From the NCBI GenBank assembly GCA_022767485.1, contig JALEMY010000063.1, forward strand, positions 1-33,179: a DNA stretch of 33,179 nt, written 5' to 3'. Positions 32,965-33,179 of this stretch are shown piece by piece (position 1 is the stretch's first letter; the number at the start of each line of letters is the position of its first letter). Both the position numbers and the translations under genes were made by a program. The notes under the pieces were generated by a model. The model had not been told where the DNA came from. It saw only the letters and a program-made list of their open reading frames with translations, and searched no databases. The DNA comes from Erysipelotrichaceae bacterium. GTDB lineage: Bacteria; Bacillota_I; Bacilli_A; RFN20; CAG-631.

Positions 32965-33179
32965 TTAATTTTTATTCTTATTCACATTTTGATTAATCTT
33001 TTTGCCTTTCTTAGAAAGTTTTTTCTTACTTGGCTTTGCCATTACTTGTGGCTCAAGATCATTAGGAGCAATCCAATATTTGATTTGCTTTCCTGTCTCA
33101 AAAAATCTAAATAATTTTGCTATGTTAAAGCCAAGAGCGTTAAGCATAAATTCACAACTAACTTTTTTTAAAGACCTTC
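32965..33179 (-). CDS. IS1182-family transposase, C-terminal fragment
   Basis: The minus-strand frame is open from the window edge, so the ORF-track start (ATG at 33147) is internal; the frame reads RSLKKVSCEFMLNALGFNIAKLFRFF before the basic tail. The segment with ALGFNIAKL is the usual C-terminal helix of IS1182/IS4-group transposases, where the last domain ends with an NxxK-type motif. A lysine-rich tail (KKKLSKKGKK) ends at the stop at 32965. Catalytic residues lie outside the window, so completeness cannot be judged. Confidence 0.68.
   Translation of the reverse strand, partial: RSLKKVSCEFMLNALGFNIAKLFRFFETGKQIKYWIAPNDLEPQVMAKPSKKKLSKKGKKINQNVNKNKN

Larger units (their letters stand above)
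32871..33179 (-). mobile_element. IS1182-like insertion sequence, partial (cut by window end)
   Basis: The outer end appears to be GGGGCTGTTGAAAAACCT (32871-32888), which recurs in inverse form as AGGTTTTTCAAC just inside (about 32935-32946). A hairpin and the 3' end of a transposase follow. The other end lies beyond the window. The first base is uncertain by a few positions because no target duplication can be seen. Confidence 0.65.

Overview
The window is AT-rich DNA from a low-GC Gram-positive lineage. Standard stop usage, purine-rich AGGAGG-type ribosome binding sites, lipobox lipoproteins, a CdaA-type diadenylate cyclase and an IS1634-type transposase point to the Bacilli/Erysipelotrichia/uncultured Mollicutes-related part of Bacillota. 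A species cannot be named from the sequence.

Left end (1-924): two tRNA genes on the minus strand (Cys-GCA, then Arg-ACG, both with encoded CCA) with their own terminator, followed by a decayed fragment that looks like the left end of an IS21-family element. Next comes a minus-strand island of about 6.4 kb (925-7364) that reads as a RiPP (ribosomally made, modified peptide) operon. In transcription order it holds a 65-aa Cys/Thr-rich precursor, a radical SAM-SPASM maturase, a PqqD-like leader-binding protein split by a one-base frameshift, an HPr-kinase-like P-loop protein, an ABC exporter without a peptidase domain, an S24/S26-like peptidase whose catalytic Ser position is Cys, and a nucleotidyltransferase. 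The kinase plus nucleotidyltransferase pair recalls the C-terminal Ser tailoring of some lasso peptides, yet no lasso cyclase is present and the core looks thioether-type. This is the most likely undescribed system in the window.

Middle (8083-10150): a complete 1,890-bp IS1634-family insertion sequence flanked by an exact 89-bp direct repeat, the long target duplication typical of that family. After it comes a minus-strand polyamine import operon: a cupin-XRE regulator, then PotA, PotB, PotC and PotD. Two operator-like repeats precede the regulator, and PotD appears to be anchored at both ends. Two tandem MacB/FtsX-type ATPase-permease fusions follow (15512-21005).

Right part: a plus-strand operon (21165-24431) encodes an EPSP-synthase-fold protein that has lost its catalytic residues, a metallo-beta-lactamase-fold hydrolase, a small membrane protein and an unknown protein. 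It converges on a spermidine-synthase-like protein. Then come a GH26-like lipoprotein, two tandem paralogous solute-binding lipoproteins, and a membrane diadenylate cyclase. An IS1182-like element, cut by the window edge, sits immediately behind the cyclase gene.

All calls come from reading the sequence and the supplied ORF track. No database search was run.
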